From the NCBI GenBank assembly GCA_023053545.1, contig JAKZAN010000005.1:8618001-8682000 (forward strand): DNA of 64,000 nt, given 5' to 3'. The position numbers and the translations under genes were made by a program. The DNA comes from Lepidurus packardi (lineage: Eukaryota > Arthropoda > Branchiopoda > Notostraca > Triopsidae). This document shows positions 32,701 through 45,700 of the stretch, in pieces. The number at the start of each line of letters is the position of its first letter. The stretch's first letter is position 1. The notes under the pieces were generated by a model, which saw only the letters and a list, made by a program, of their open reading frames with translations, had not been told where the DNA came from and ran no database searches.

Positions 32701-35700
32701 CAAAACAAGAAGAAGAACAATTCCAAAAGCCGCAGCTCATGAAATTGGAAAACAATAGAATAAAAAAAAATCAGCAAAAAAATTGAAACCCACACCGAAC
32801 CCGCAGGCTTGCTTCACTAATCAACCGAGATGACAACGGTACTTGTCTACCTTCTATCTTCCCAAGTCTACGTAAACTCTTTTGTTCACTCCTAGCGACT
32901 CATTAACCTCGTCAAACGAAAAGAAAGAAACCAGAAAACAAAAACAGCTCAATTCCAAATCTGAAATTTTGGACAAATTCTCCCCTAATATAGCCAGACA
33001 AGAGGAGAAAAAGTACTCATTTCATATCTTCGTAAGGTAAAGATAGAGGTTGCGTATAGACACACGCCCCTTACGCGGAACGAGCCTAATATGGTCAAAG
33101 ATATACCTAGAATACCATCCATGATTTCCATACATGAGAGAAAGTCGAGTTTCAGAGAACAAACCAGCGCATAATCCTATTCATGTCCATACAAAGGCAA
33201 AACACACACAAGCACTCACACGTGTTTTCCATAGTGGGCTCAATGCCAGAATGTTTTTTAGAACCCTCGATCAGTTTCCAAGCTCTGGGAAACTTTTTTA
33301 CCATGAGAAATTAGATAGAGAAAAAAAAGACACTATAAATAGTAGCAGATTACATGTAAGTTATGTTATAGACGTCATCTCCCAATACGAGAGTAATATA
33401 TATGACCAGGTGAATGCCTCAATGGTTTATGGACCGAGTAACGAATCGGTCATTGACATTGGTCGACAAACCGGGCGAACACTGAACATTTTCCCTTCCT
33501 CATGCTTGTGGCTGTTTTGAATCCGGACCCTTTTTGCTACAACGAGGCAGCAACAACACCGAGTCGAAGAATACTTTATAAACAATCTATGTCCGCTTTC
33601 AGGAAACTAAAACTATAATTCTTCTAAGCTTTCTAAGAACCCAAGCTCCGTCAAATCATATAATTACTTCCTTTCTGGAATACTGTTCACTGCTAATCGC
33701 TTTTGAATTGATGGCCGAATTGGCACAATTCTCATTGCAGCAAACATTCTGAACGTTCTGATATGAGCAAACTACTGTTTCACATGATTTTCTAACGCTA
33801 CTTTATAATTCAATTTTCAGGATAAGGACGTCCAGATCCATCTGGAGATGAGACACCGCAAAGAAGAGGATGACTTGTACCGCAAATTCGCCCGGCAACG
33901 CGAAGAGGAGGAATACCGCATGAAAGAGGAATTCCGGGTAAGTTTTGGTTAAATTTGGACCTAATTCTTGTCTAAGGCAATTAAAAAACTGACACAACCT
34001 CAAAACACTACTATTAGTGATGTTAATGACAAGGACTATTCTATTAATAAAACCCTTAGCTTATAAATAAATAAAAAAAAATCATGATAAAGAATTTTAT
34101 AAATTTTGCATAAAAAGTTAACAAATTTCCTGATTGTAATGCCATTTACATATTTATAATTTATTTCTTATATATTTGTAATTTTAGAGTTATACATAAC
34201 ATTTATATATTATTAAATTTATTTTGTATTTATTATATTTATTTTGTATTTTTTTTATTATTGTTACATATTTGTCATTTATATTTGTATTTGTAATTTT
34301 ACTAACGAATTACTTACCGATTATGCTTTTATATTAGAATTATATTTTACTAACTGTGGAGTGGATAATTCGAAAACACTTTTACTGGCATAAAAGGTAG
34401 CTGGCACCAGCAACCTCTTTCCAATGTAAAATTGCATTGTCAGCAATGTAGTGCACCAGTTCTTTAATCTCATTACTTCATCACCTAACATAAAACAATT
34501 TGTTTCACAACTGTTCCTTTATCTAATTAATCATGTATAGGAGGAATGGGAGAAAGAACTGGAGAGACTGACATCTCGTTTCGAGCGAGAAATGCAGAAC
34601 AGACGCAAGAAAGATGACCACAAGATCCTGACAATGAAACTTCAACAAGAGAAAGAAGATTTGGAAAAGAATATGACATTACGGCGCGACAAGAAGAAGG
34701 AATCCATCACCCGGAAACTTCTCGAGCACGAACGGTATTGTAGCGAATTGAAGGACTCATTGACTTGAATTGAACGGAGGCATCCATTTAATCATAACAA
34801 ATCTTTGTGGGTTTACTATCCAGGGCGGCGACGGCGGCATTGGTGGAGAAGCAGAGCAAAGAAATGTTAAGTTTAATCAACGAAAAGCGATCCGAATACA
34901 TGATGGCTGAAAGTTTATACATCGAAGAAATGAGCGGCGAGGAACTACTTCCGTACCCAAGTCAAGCTCCACCACCTCAACCACCTGGTTTGGCCAAAAT
35001 GGAAATTTACGATGATCCTCTTGTTTTCGCTGATATTGACCAGATCGCTATCTCGGTAACTACAACTTCCTCCAAATTTTTTTTACTTTTCCTCTTTTTA
35101 ACGACTCTATTTTGTCTCACTAGGTTGCTCAAGAAGACCAAAAGACCTTCACGGACCTGGTCCGACAGTTGATTGGTCGCTGCGGATCTGACATCGAAAA
35201 GGCCAGGTAACTTCTGCCAAATTTACTTTTCTGGAAATAGCGAAAAAAGGAGAAAATTGGCTAAACTAGTTTCTGGGATTCGTTAGAACCATTTTCCGCT
35301 GGATTACTGTCAAAAACCTAAATACAATGCAATTTGACGATAACTTGCGAACAGACACGCCCATGGGCTTGCTAAGAGGCATCAAATATGGTACCGAAAG
35401 CTACCACGTCCTATTTAAACGACTTTGCAGGTAACAAACCTAAAGATACGGAAATAATACAGAGATTTACAAAACACCCCGGAATTTTTGCTAGTTATGC
35501 TGGGTTGCATTGCGTGGTCATTAAGGGCTATTCTAAATCAGCTGGCTACCAACCTGGGGTACGTTTTGAAGACAATCGCTTCCGCAATTCCTGGAACGCC
35601 GTGTACGTGGCAGGGGCGTGGCGGTTCGTACAATGCAATTGGGGCGCTCGCCATTTGGTCAACGCCAAAGAAGTGCCTAAACCGGGCAGCAAAAGCAAAT

Positions 35701-37097
35701 CCGACAGCCTTAGGTATGCCATCTCAGCTGCTTAACTCTATTCAAAACGACTAAAGTTCTTTTTTTTTGGTTATTTGTAGATACGAGTACGACGATCATT
35801 ACTTCCTAACAGACAGTAAAGAATTCATCTACGAGTTCTTCCCTTTGCAGCCCGAGTGGCAATTACTCAAACATCCCATCACTTTAAACGAATTCGAAGA
35901 TTTGCCTTTTGTTCGATCCCTGTTTTTCCGGTACGGACTCTACTTCCCGGATGAAAACACCAAGGCGGTCATGCTCACTGATTCCACCGGTAAAAATGTC
36001 GCTTATCGGAGGTTTCAATACTTAAAACATTTTTTGTTTCGGTTTTTAAGGTGCGGCTACCGTTCGCATAGGAATGCCTGCAGCTATGCAATCCTCCTTA
36101 ATATTCCACTACAATTTAAAATTTTACGACAGCGATGCTGACACTTTCGAGTCCGTCAGCTTGAAACGATTCGTCATGCAGGTAACTTCATCCCTTAAAT
36201 TTGCGAAGGATTAAATTTACCAACCCAGTAATTTAACACCTTTCATTTTTCAAAACTTTCCTTCTTGCCGTTAAAAACAAACACAAATCATATTACTTAA
36301 TAATTCCTGTCCTTTTCTGACAACAATGAAAGTCAGGTTAAGCAACGGTTTTTCGACAAGAATGATTTGTAATCAAGAGTGAAATCCAGGGTTGCGAAAA
36401 ATGAAAATCATTTCAAAATAATATATAGTTAGGCTTTCAAATATGGCTAAACTAAAAAGTACAGAATTATACTTGTTATTTGAATATGTTCTTTTTCTTT
36501 TTGAATTTATTTTAATTTTTTTTTTAGTCTGTCGTGGGAAATGTCGTGGCGTTTCGAGTTCACGCCCCTTGCAGTGGTGCGTTTTTACTGGACATATTTG
36601 CGAACGCCGTAACTCCACGGGAATACCTAACGGGTGAACCGATGAAATTCAAGAGCGTTTGCAAATTCAAGATCATCTGCGAAGATTTGCAGACAGTCAT
36701 GGTCCCCTTACCGGACTGCGCTTCGGGCGAATGGGGTCCCATGAAAGCGACTCGCTTATTCGGCCTCGTTCCTATCACTCACCAAGACGCTTTGGTATTC
36801 GCCGGTCGCGAATTGGAATTGCAGTTCCGGATGTCGCGGCCCTTAACGGACTTTATGGCCACACTGCACAAAAACGGTACCGAGGAGAAACGCCTGGCCA
36901 AATACGTGAACCATAACGTCACGGGTGACTTGGTGACTTTAAACATCACCTTCCCTGATGAAGGACAATACGGAATGGATATCTACACCCGTGAAGTGGG
37001 TTCTTCTTCCGGCCAACAAAGCAATAGCCACGAAAAACATCTACTGACGCATTGCTGCAAGTACTTAATTAACTCTTCGAGGCGTAACCAAACTTAA
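29751..37097 (+). CDS. Hil: Hillarin ortholog: LIM domain plus transglutaminase-like (KY-type) protein, 824 aa
   Basis: A cytoskeletal scaffold; Drosophila Hillarin acts in septin-linked cytokinesis and mechanosensing, and vertebrate KY is its relative. Exons: 29751-30326, 33821-33937, 34541-34734, 34824-35055, 35124-35206, 35287-35430, 35495-35713, 35781-35989, 36051-36181, 36528-37097. The LIM domain occupies residues about 9-66 (CFRCGQ, HHGCFKCATCG, CTSH). A Gly/Ser-rich linker follows, then a charged coiled coil at about 193-305 (HRKEEDDLYRKFA to KESITRKLLEHER). The transglutaminase-like core lies at about 390-520 (FRWITVKNLN, YHVLFKRLCSYAGL, FRNSWNAVYVAGAWRFVQCNWG). Two KY-type repeats continue to the end (HAPCSGAFLLDIFANAVTP). 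The Cys-His-Asp triad positions read Thr, Ser and Gln, so it is probably non-enzymatic. The ATG at 29751 follows an in-frame TTG only. Confidence 0.95.
30905..30994 (+). repeat. 45-bp tandem duplication with CRE-like site in Hillarin intron 1
   Basis: Two 45-bp units (30905-30949, 30950-30994) differ at one base. The first contains the perfect palindrome TGACGTCA (CRE/ATF core), the second TGACATCA. Each also has CACAAACGTGTCACGGCGTGG. Recent duplication is likely. Confidence 0.8.
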
Positions 37098-37236
37098 AAA
37101 AAGACAACAAAGGAAGTCATGACATTTTTTAAGCAAAACTTTTGTTGCTAATTATAAAATCCCCAAATGGTCTGATTATAAGACGATAATTGGGCTTTGA
37201 TATACTGATAGCTAACAAGGCTTAATATTATTTGTA

Positions 37237-37242
37237 AATAAA
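37237..37242 (+). terminator. Candidate polyadenylation signal of Hillarin
   Basis: AATAAA 140 bases after the Hillarin stop codon on the coding strand, in AT-rich 3'UTR sequence. Confidence 0.45.
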
Positions 37243-38280
37243 ATAGGAAAATTGAACAAAAAATTGGGGTGAAAGAATTGCAAGCTCTCCTACATGGTGC
37301 GATGGGCTTCTATTGGTTGACAAAATGTAAAAATAAAAATAAACGAACTAAAATGCTGGGATGCTGTGGAGATTAGTTTCGCATTCGTGGGTCTAGGACT
37401 AAAAGGATCATAAACTGCCACGTGGAGCTCGAGTGTTTTAAATGCAAACGCCAAAACGTCTTCGAGTTGGAGCATATGGAAGAAGCTCATTAGTCGAGTC
37501 CAAATCTTGTGTGCGAGAACCTTTTTTCAGGAACGTGGGTCGTACTGGAATTTATAAGTTGATAAGGATTTTATTACCCTTATTTGCTTGTTGTCGACAG
37601 ACATAGATGTTTTAAACTCTCTAGACCTTCTAGCAGATTAGAGTTGTTCTAGTTCGTTTCTAGTGAATGTGTAATAGATACTCCAGGACTTAAACCATGT
37701 CCATGGAAGAGGTAAACATTAAATAGCCAATTTTCCTAGTTTGCAGTTAGAAAGGATACGGAATTCAGAATATTTAAGTTCTGTGAAAATGAAGGTTACC
37801 CTACTTAGTCTGGTAAAGTAGTTAAAGCATGGGCGGATCTTGGAGGGGAGAGTTTACACGAAAATAAACCGCGTCTACGTGACACAGTCTGCTCATTTCA
37901 TGCTCATGCTGCTTGGTGTATCGAATCTCCATGGCCTTGAACCATATTATCTCGCTGTTCTTCTATACACACATTCTTCCAGCCCTAGCGTCTTAAAACA
38001 GTACGCGGCTCAAAGCGAAAACATACGCTCGAAAAGCATGTTAATAATAAGGTGAAATTATTTTTACAACTACAACCTATGTGACTATTTCACAATAAAT
38101 GTAATGATTAATATAATAAATTACCGTAATTATGTCCAAGTTGTTAAATAAAATCTAAGTCCATACTTTGCTTTGTAGTCATAGCATCGTTCCAAAAAAG
38201 GTTTTGCCATTCCACTGTTCTTTCTTGAATTCTCACGTCTACCAAAACAAGCATTGGCTAGGCGTACCCTTTCTTGTTTA

Positions 38281-38614
38281 CATTAAAAGCAGCAACTTGA
38301 TAAAAAGCGGGTTCAGCCACGTTATGATGTGGGGGGGGGGGGGGCTTGCGATCCGCAGCAAACCATACCCCAGCCTTCTTTTGCTCCAGGCGATACATTT
38401 TAGGTTAGGTTACGTTAGGATAGGTTCAGTTAGGTTACGTTAGATTAGTTGGGTTAGATAGGTTAAGTTAACTTAGGCTAAGTTAAGCTACGTTAAGTTA
38501 GGTTAAGATGCTTACAACATGGCTGAGTACGCTTTTATGCGTTTTGCTGCTTTTAAGACTCCTCCTACAACATGCCTGAACCCGTTTTTATGGGAGTTAC
38601 TGCTTTTAGATATA
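38281..38614. mobile_element. Inverted-repeat (MITE-like) element carrying a TTAGG-like array
   Basis: The left arm 38281-38329 (attaaaagcagcaactt...cgggttcagcca) is the reverse complement, with differences, of two adjacent right copies: 38512-38560 and 38564-38614 (acaacatg.ctga...gcttttatg...tgctttta). Between the arms lie a 13-base G run (about 38331-38343) and the TTAGG-like array. The duplicated right arm is unusual. No clear target duplication was found. Confidence 0.5.
38398..38508 (+). repeat. Degenerate TTAGG (arthropod telomere-type) array
   Basis: About 20 imperfect pentamers reading TTAGGTTAGGTTACGTTAGGATAGG and then drifting to AAGTTAAGTTAGG. TTAGG is the canonical telomeric unit of most arthropods. 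This internal copy is degenerate and embedded in an inverted-repeat element rather than at a chromosome end. Confidence 0.65.
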
Positions 38615-38929
38615 AACAAGAAAGGGTCAAGCTAGCTTAACATACCAAAACATTCGTTGAAAGGCGCCAGTTTCGAATTAGACAAAAGGGAATTCGGCCA
38701 GGTTAGTAGCAACACTCCGTATAATTTCAAACCTGGAAGCAAACGTTAAAAGGGCGAGAAACAGAGATCAAGCCACTTTACAACGTTAGAGAAGATATGC
38801 TATTTATTGTGTGCAGGCGTCATTTAGTTTACTATAGTCAATTTTGAAATTTTCTTTGTTATTTTACAGGGTAGTATACGATTTCGTACCCAAAAAGCGG
38901 ACATTCCTTTTGTGAACCGTTTCAGTCCC

Positions 38930-41900
38930 ATGTATTGTACGGAATCCTCCTCTTCACATTCCAAAGCTCCGCGTATAACTTACCCGTGGATTACAACATT
39001 AGCCGTACTATTATTTGCCTACCTTTCGCTGTTCCTCGTCACCCAAAAGTTCGACAATTCCTTACCGGAGCCCTTGTTGATCCGTAACGCTAAACATGGA
39101 CAATTTGTGGCCGAACGAGCATGGGGACACTTGATTCGCCTACTGGGAATCGGACCCCGTCCTACCGGGAGCTATGCGAACGAAGTTTTAACCGTCGACC
39201 TGCTCGTGCGTGAAATCAACTTCATTAAACAAATGACCCGTACCTCCCATGTGATTGAAGTAGAGGTGCAAAGAGTCTCGGGAGCTTTTACTCTCGAAGA
39301 TGCTGAACCGTCAACGAGTGTTTACGATAACATCGCGAATGTTGTTGTCCGCTTTAGCGCCAAAGATAATTCTACCTCCAAACCCGGGGCATGGCTAATT
39401 AACGGTCACTTCGACTCCGTTTTCCAAGGCCCAGGTAAGAGACTCTGTGAGATAAGAAAGTATCTATCTAAATGTTTGTAATTTTCCAGGGGCTTCCGAT
39501 AACGCTGTGAACGTTGCGGTAATGCTTGAACTACTGGAAGTATTGGCCAAGCAGAACTTGTCGGTCAAACATCCCATCATTTTTCTGTTTAATGGTGCGG
39601 AAGAGAACAGGTTACAGGTCATTAATCTTTCACTTTTTGTAGCAAGTATGTCAAAGTTATTTGAAAATTGAACTATTAGGGATCCCATGGGTTCATAACA
39701 CAGCATCACTGGGCTTCTGAAATAAAAGCCTTCGTAAACCTCGATTCTTGCGGAGCGGGGGGTCGAGAAATCGTTTTCCAATCCGGACCAGGCAATCCTT
39801 GGCTAATTCAAGTATTGACTCGTTTCAAAAACTTTTAAATTAACTTTTTACTTTTTAATTCAGCTGGCGTCGAAATTTTTTTAAATCGTAATTGTAAAAC
39901 AAAAACTAAATTAAAAACTCTTAACTAATGTAGGCATACGCAGCTTCAGTTCCTCATCCGTTTGCGCATTCCGCAGCGCAAGACATATTTGACGCAAAGC
40001 TGATACCTTCTGATACGGACTTCCGCATCTTCCGCGACTTCGGAAAAATCCCCGGCCTAGATTTGGCCTTTTTCCGCAACGGATATGTTTACCACACCAA
40101 ACATGATTCCATTGCCCATCTTTCCACTAACACCGTACAAAGATTGGGCGAGAATTTGCTCGCATTAACACTCCACGTGGTCAATGGCGACTATCTGGAA
40201 TCAGCGGAAGCCGCAGATCAAGCCACCGGAAGTGTCGTCTACTTTGACTTCCTGGGTTTGTTTATGATAACGCTAAGTAGTCTAACTTGGTTTTTCGTTA
40301 ACGCCATGACGCTAAGTTTTGCTGGTTGGCAAACTTTCGCATGGCTCAAGCAAATGGAAAGACATGGTAAACAGAACAACGTTTGTTTTAATAATATAAA
40401 GGAACTTAATAATCATGAAAAAAAGGGTTTAAACGAGATGACATTATCAAACAACTGATATTCGCGATTTGCTCGATCGGACTAGCATGGATTGCAGCTT
40501 TACTGGCTAGCTTAATCGCTGTGGGTATCGGCACACTCACCGGATGTACCATGGCCTGGTTTGCTCGCCCTTATTGGATTTTGGGGTTATATGTGTGTCC
40601 CGCGCTGAGTGCAGCCATCTACATCCTTAAAAGCTTCAGTACCAGCTATCATTCTCAGGTAAAATTTTACGCAAGTAAACAAACAACTTAACTATTTCAA
40701 TAATAATTATTTCAATTATTAATTATTTCCCTATTTTTAAAAAAATAATATAACAACAGGTTTTTGACAATGCTTACTTCATCGAAAGACTTCAGATGGA
40801 AGCTTGCAAGTTATTTCTGGCCTGCTTTACTCTTATCACGTTTGTATGCGGTATCCGGTCCAATATTGTCCTGCTGCAGTTTGTCCTTTTTCCCGCTCTC
40901 GGTAGATGGGCATCCGATCGTTTCCATGCTGGGCGCCAAGGTAGGTCGTGACGCCATATTCGAATTTTACACTATATAAAAATTAATAAATTGCTTAAAT
41001 TGTATACTTAGATAAGAGCGCCTTAGCATTCCATGGAATAAGTTTGATCATTCCAACCATGCTAACTTTCTATATAAGCACCAGCTTGTTTGCTTGCATA
41101 ATTCCAACCACGGGTCGGAGTGGTTCGGTGAAAAACCCGGACGTGACCATCGCAATCTTGACGTGGTTCATAACCATGCTTGTCACTGCCTATACCGTAA
41201 GAATTTCGCCACGGATTTCCCTAGCTTCCGGTTTAACAACGATATTTACCCATAGATTCCCATCGTGAATTTTCTAAGAAGGCCGACGAAACTGATCTCA
41301 GGTCTACTTATCCTCTACAGTGTCTCATTGGTAATTGTCTTTACTACTCCGTGGGGATTCCCCTTCTCTGGGTCACCAGGGCTACTGGCTCCACAGCGCC
41401 TGCATATTTCTGTAAGCTTATTCTATTTGCTCATCGCAGTATAAAAGCTTACTCGTAATTGTTTGCTGAAGCACGTGGAGCGGAAAATCCATGATCGTGC
41501 TGGATTGGTACAGTTGCAAGAGTCAGGCTACTGGTTTGCCAGTACCGACTACCTGAATCCTCACACGATTCAGAAATACTCCACCGCCGTATCAGATATT
41601 CGATACCGAGACGAGCTCTGCTCTAAAGAACCCTATTGTGGTATGCCCTTCTTCTTTCCCGGGCTCTCTAAAACCAGGTGAATTTGTTGTTACAAATCTT
41701 CCTAATCTATTTAGGTGCATAATTTCGAAGGTTAATGTCCATTTTCTCTTTCCAGGCACATTGTGTGGATGCCAGCTGCCAAACCAAACGTGTATCACCC
41801 AGTAAAGCTAACTTTGGAATCTCAGAAACCGGTTGGGATTCGTGTCCGACGTCTGACCTTCGAATTGTCAGGTAAAAACTATATAAATAAGTTAAAAACT

Positions 41901-42722
41901 TAGTAATTCTAGTGAAATCCTCGTTCGCACAGGTCCCGACCATATGGCAATCATCGTTTGGCCTCACCAAGGCATTCAACTGGCAAACTGGTCCTTGGCT
42001 GCTCAACCAGTTCCTGTAACCATTGATCCCTTACGGCCACTCTATTTCATTTTCTATTCCTACGGCACTGCAGCTACGTCCTGGGAATTCTACATCGATT
42101 TAAGGGTAAACAAATTAGCAAATATAAATAATAATCTATAAAGATATATTATATAAATAAATGAAATAAATAAAGAATAAGTTAAAATAAGTACAATACT
42201 TCTAGCACTTCGTATTCCTACATTTGGTTTATTAAGTAGTATTTCCAGTACAAATGGTGTTAAAATAGTTTCAATAATATTCTAATTCACCTAGAGAAAC
42301 AATGAGAAAAAAATATAAATATTGTTTCATTATAATTAATCTATTTGTATTTTTGTGAAGACAAAAATACGCCACGGAATTTGAATAAATGTAGACAGTT
42401 CAATTTCGTTTAGTTCTTCTGTATCAAAATAAAGCTAGAAACACAATTGGCACATATATAGAGTAGAAATAGGGCAAAAAATACAATGAAAGTTACATAT
42501 GATCAATGTAAAAGTAATTATAAGGTTAACTCATTTAAAATTTATTTTTAGATTCCCAATACTTACGCCCCTGCCCAGGCAGTAGTGGACATTGCCGTTA
42601 CGAGTCACTTCCTCCACGGGGTAGAACAACATTCGCCGGACTTTTCCGCCTTTTTAGAGAAGTTCCCGGATTGGACCTCCGTATACGGCCAGACGAGTAC
42701 CTACGCTTTATGGACTTACTAA
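38930..42722 (+). CDS. ERMP1: Endoplasmic reticulum metallopeptidase 1 (Fxna-like, M28 family), 868 aa
   Basis: A multi-pass ER membrane zinc aminopeptidase-type enzyme; the mammalian form is needed for ovarian follicle organisation. Exons: 38930-39434, 39490-39617, 39680-39811, 39934-40366, 40438-40658, 40760-40940, 41012-41196, 41256-41411, 41472-41677, 41756-41871, 41933-42105, 42552-42722. A first membrane segment ([18 protein letters not shown]) is followed by the lumenal M28 domain: [10 protein letters not shown], metal ligands in GHFDSV, GASDNAV, FNGAEEN and NLDSCGAGG, and HTKHDS. About eight further membrane segments follow, then a C-terminal lumenal domain ending [18 protein letters not shown]. 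The open frame continues upstream of the chosen ATG to an acceptor at 38868-38869 without another ATG, so a short upstream coding exon cannot be excluded. Confidence 0.93.
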
Positions 42723-45700
42723 CTTTAAAAAACAACAAAAAACTCTCGGAGCTCTTACTCTTCCTTTTCGTGCTGCTCCCACACCCATGTCACGGATGAC
42801 GTAGTCCACACTGACGTAACCTAAATGATTTTTTAGCAATATAAGGTTTCAAAAGATCGGTAACAACTTGATTAGCCCCATCAATCACCTCAAGGATCTT
42901 CTAGCAAAACTCCCCTTCTCCCCGAAGAAAAACATACCTTCTGTTCCCATTAAGCGATGCAAATATGCGTCTGGGTAGTATTTGTTCAAGGATCAGGTTT
43001 CCCTCCCTACAAAGGTCTCACGTTCTAACCATGAACCAACAATGACTAAGAGCTTACGAGCCATATTTCCAGGATGTTGAACCAAACCGGTAAGGCACCT
43101 TTTTTTGTCTCTTCAAAACCAAGCAAAAACGAAGAGTATAGCGCTTTAGCATTACATTTTGACTCGGAAAGGACCATGACGTAAGTATATGTGCGATCTT
43201 GCCTAGCCCCCCTTAAACTCTCCCGGCGTTTAAGCTCGCCTTGCCCATATCCATAAACCATTGTTACAAAGGTGAAGACTGGAAGAAAACCTCTCCTTTC
43301 TCTATACACCAGGTGTGGCTCACTTGAGCACGGCGGAAAGCCATTCAGGGACAGTCGGAAAGCGAACTCCACCTTAAAAAAAAAACACGAACTACAACTA
43401 CGCAATGTTTTTAACTTCCCCAAACTCGCTGGAACGACATCAACGCTATTAAACATGTCAAATCGCGTTAATAAGCATAAATGCCCATTGGTTATGGTGA
43501 AATGAAAGTTTGTAATCAAGGATCAGAGAACAAGCTTACTTTTCTGGTATCACCTTGATGGTACCCTCCAGCGCTGGTACCACCGAAACCTCCGGGTCGG
43601 CTTTTAAATCCAAAACTGGGACTTTAATTATCATTATTTTTCTATATTTCCTTTTTTTCTGTGTGTATCTGAAGGCGACGTATGACCGAGAGATGCAAGC
43701 AAATTTGCCTTTCCCTATAGCTATATACTTCCTGCTACGAAAGAAGCCAGCCACCCGGAGGTTGTTTTCAAAGCGTTACGCACCATAGAATATAACATAC
43801 TTTATCTCAGGATTCCCGTTAACAAAATTCTATGTCGGTATGCCGAAGTAAATCAGAACTTATCTTCTGTTTGCGAATGGAAGGGACACTACACACATGA
43901 GTGTTATAAAGCAAAAGAAAACAGTGTCTATAAGGTTATAAAATAGAGCAATTTCAAGCCTGTTTTTCTTTTCTCCTCGACTTCCCGATAAGGTTGTGAT
44001 TCGTTCTCTCGAGCCGTTAAATCTCTTTCTCTCTACAAGAAGAGATCAAAATGCGTGTTCAAATATTTTGAAAAAGAGGAGATTTCGTCACAGTGCAGGA
44101 TGGCACGATGTAAACACAGCTCGCTTTTAAAGTGCAAATGTCTCAGCTATGCCGACATCTTGCCTTCGCGAACCGGATTTTCTTCGCTGAATTCTAGAGT
44201 ACAAATTTTATGAAAAGGTTCAGCAAGTGGTTAGAGAAACACTGGTGAACAATACTGATGGTAGTTCCGCACTAGTGCACTTCTCCTAAAGCTGTCAAAT
44301 GAGCACTACTTTCTTTCGGGAGACGGTGGTCCGTGTACGGGACTTTGGTTGCTTCTCCTTCCCTTGGAAAAATGCGGGGGTGGCGGCCCATAAGGAGTCA
44401 TTATGCATGCGTGGGTATCTTCTGGCGAGTCATAAGGGCTTGCCTTTCGCCTACTAGTCTCAACTTGACGCCGTTTTTACTTTGAACACGTCACACAACC
44501 TTGCGTTACTTTACCCCTAGCCATAATAAAGTGTTAATTATGGCTAATTAATTATTGGGAACTATTATTGCGAAGATTAAAATTTGCCAAATATACTTGA
44601 TTACTTTTGAAACACATTTTAAGAATGAATTTAGACTCGACTTTTGCTTGCATTTTTATTTCAGTTTTCGAAGTCTTTGTACAAAGTACAGTACAATAAA
44701 GACTAGACTACCGTTTTCTATAGGTTTTTTTCTATAGGTATTACCGTGTTCCATAGGTATTTGTATTTTTTACAGTTATCACTGTAAGGGCATTTATAAT
44801 ATTGTATTTCTAATTGTTATGTAAACAATTTTTTATGGTAAATTGTAGTTTTTATTGTAACTTAACTTAGACAGAAAGGTTATAAAATTTAATTAAGCGT
44901 GAATTAAAGTATACATTCTGTCACCTCTCCCAACCCAACCCTAGTCCTTAACTTTACGCAGATGTCGAAAATGTAAAACTTCAAACGGGAAAGTACCTTA
45001 GAACAAAGGAATGCTGGTACTGGGTTTCGTTGCATAAAAATGTTCAAAACCATAAAACAATTGTCATGTACTAATAATGAAATTTCAATAAAGTAGCCGT
45101 CAATAAATGGGTAGGCCTACGATGGAATTTTACTTGAAAAAGATGTATATATATTTATATATAAATGTGCTCTACCCTTTCAGAATAACATTACAGTGTA
45201 GAATTGATTTGGATATTGACTTCATTTATTGGAATTATGAATACACCCTTACGGTTATCTTATTAGTTTAACAATTGAAACTGACTTTCAATTCATTCGA
45301 TTGAGTTATTTATAGCTCCTTCCCGTTAGTTAATCTCAATAAATTCCAAAAAAAACGGTCTTAATGAATCATGTACGAATTTCGTAATTATTCCGCAAAG
45401 AAACAATTACAATGTTAACAATGTTACAATGAAAGCTATTTATCCCTAGAAAATCGCTTTCACTTTTCCGTATTCCTATGGCAAGATGCAACGCAATAAA
45501 AACTTGCGGATAAACGCAATAGGCAGCTCGTTAACAGAACTATGCCAATTTAACGTCCACGTAACCAGGAAAAGAAATCAACAGACTTTCTTTCACAACC
45601 GGAAAAACGCACACATGTCTGTCCCACTTGAGAAACCTTTGTTGTCAAATAAATTAGCGACTTCTTAGGATGAAAGTCCCCGACTTCTTGGGATTCCAAA

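Larger units (their letters stand above)
37098..38869. other. Intergenic region between Hillarin and ERMP1
   Basis: The first part is the Hillarin 3'UTR, with AATAAA at 37237-37242. No coding exon is recognised. The second half holds the TTAGG-containing inverted-repeat element described separately. An acceptor-like tattttacag ends the stretch, just before the ERMP1 frame. Confidence 0.45.

Noticed and set aside
33134-33520. 128-codon plus-strand frame inside Hillarin intron 1
   Set aside because: Not recognisable, and Hillarin exons 1 and 2 join directly in agreement with the family, leaving no need for an exon here.
43046-43519. 157-codon minus-strand open frame
   Set aside because: No resemblance to a family, no splice context, low-information composition; chance length in a gene-free stretch.
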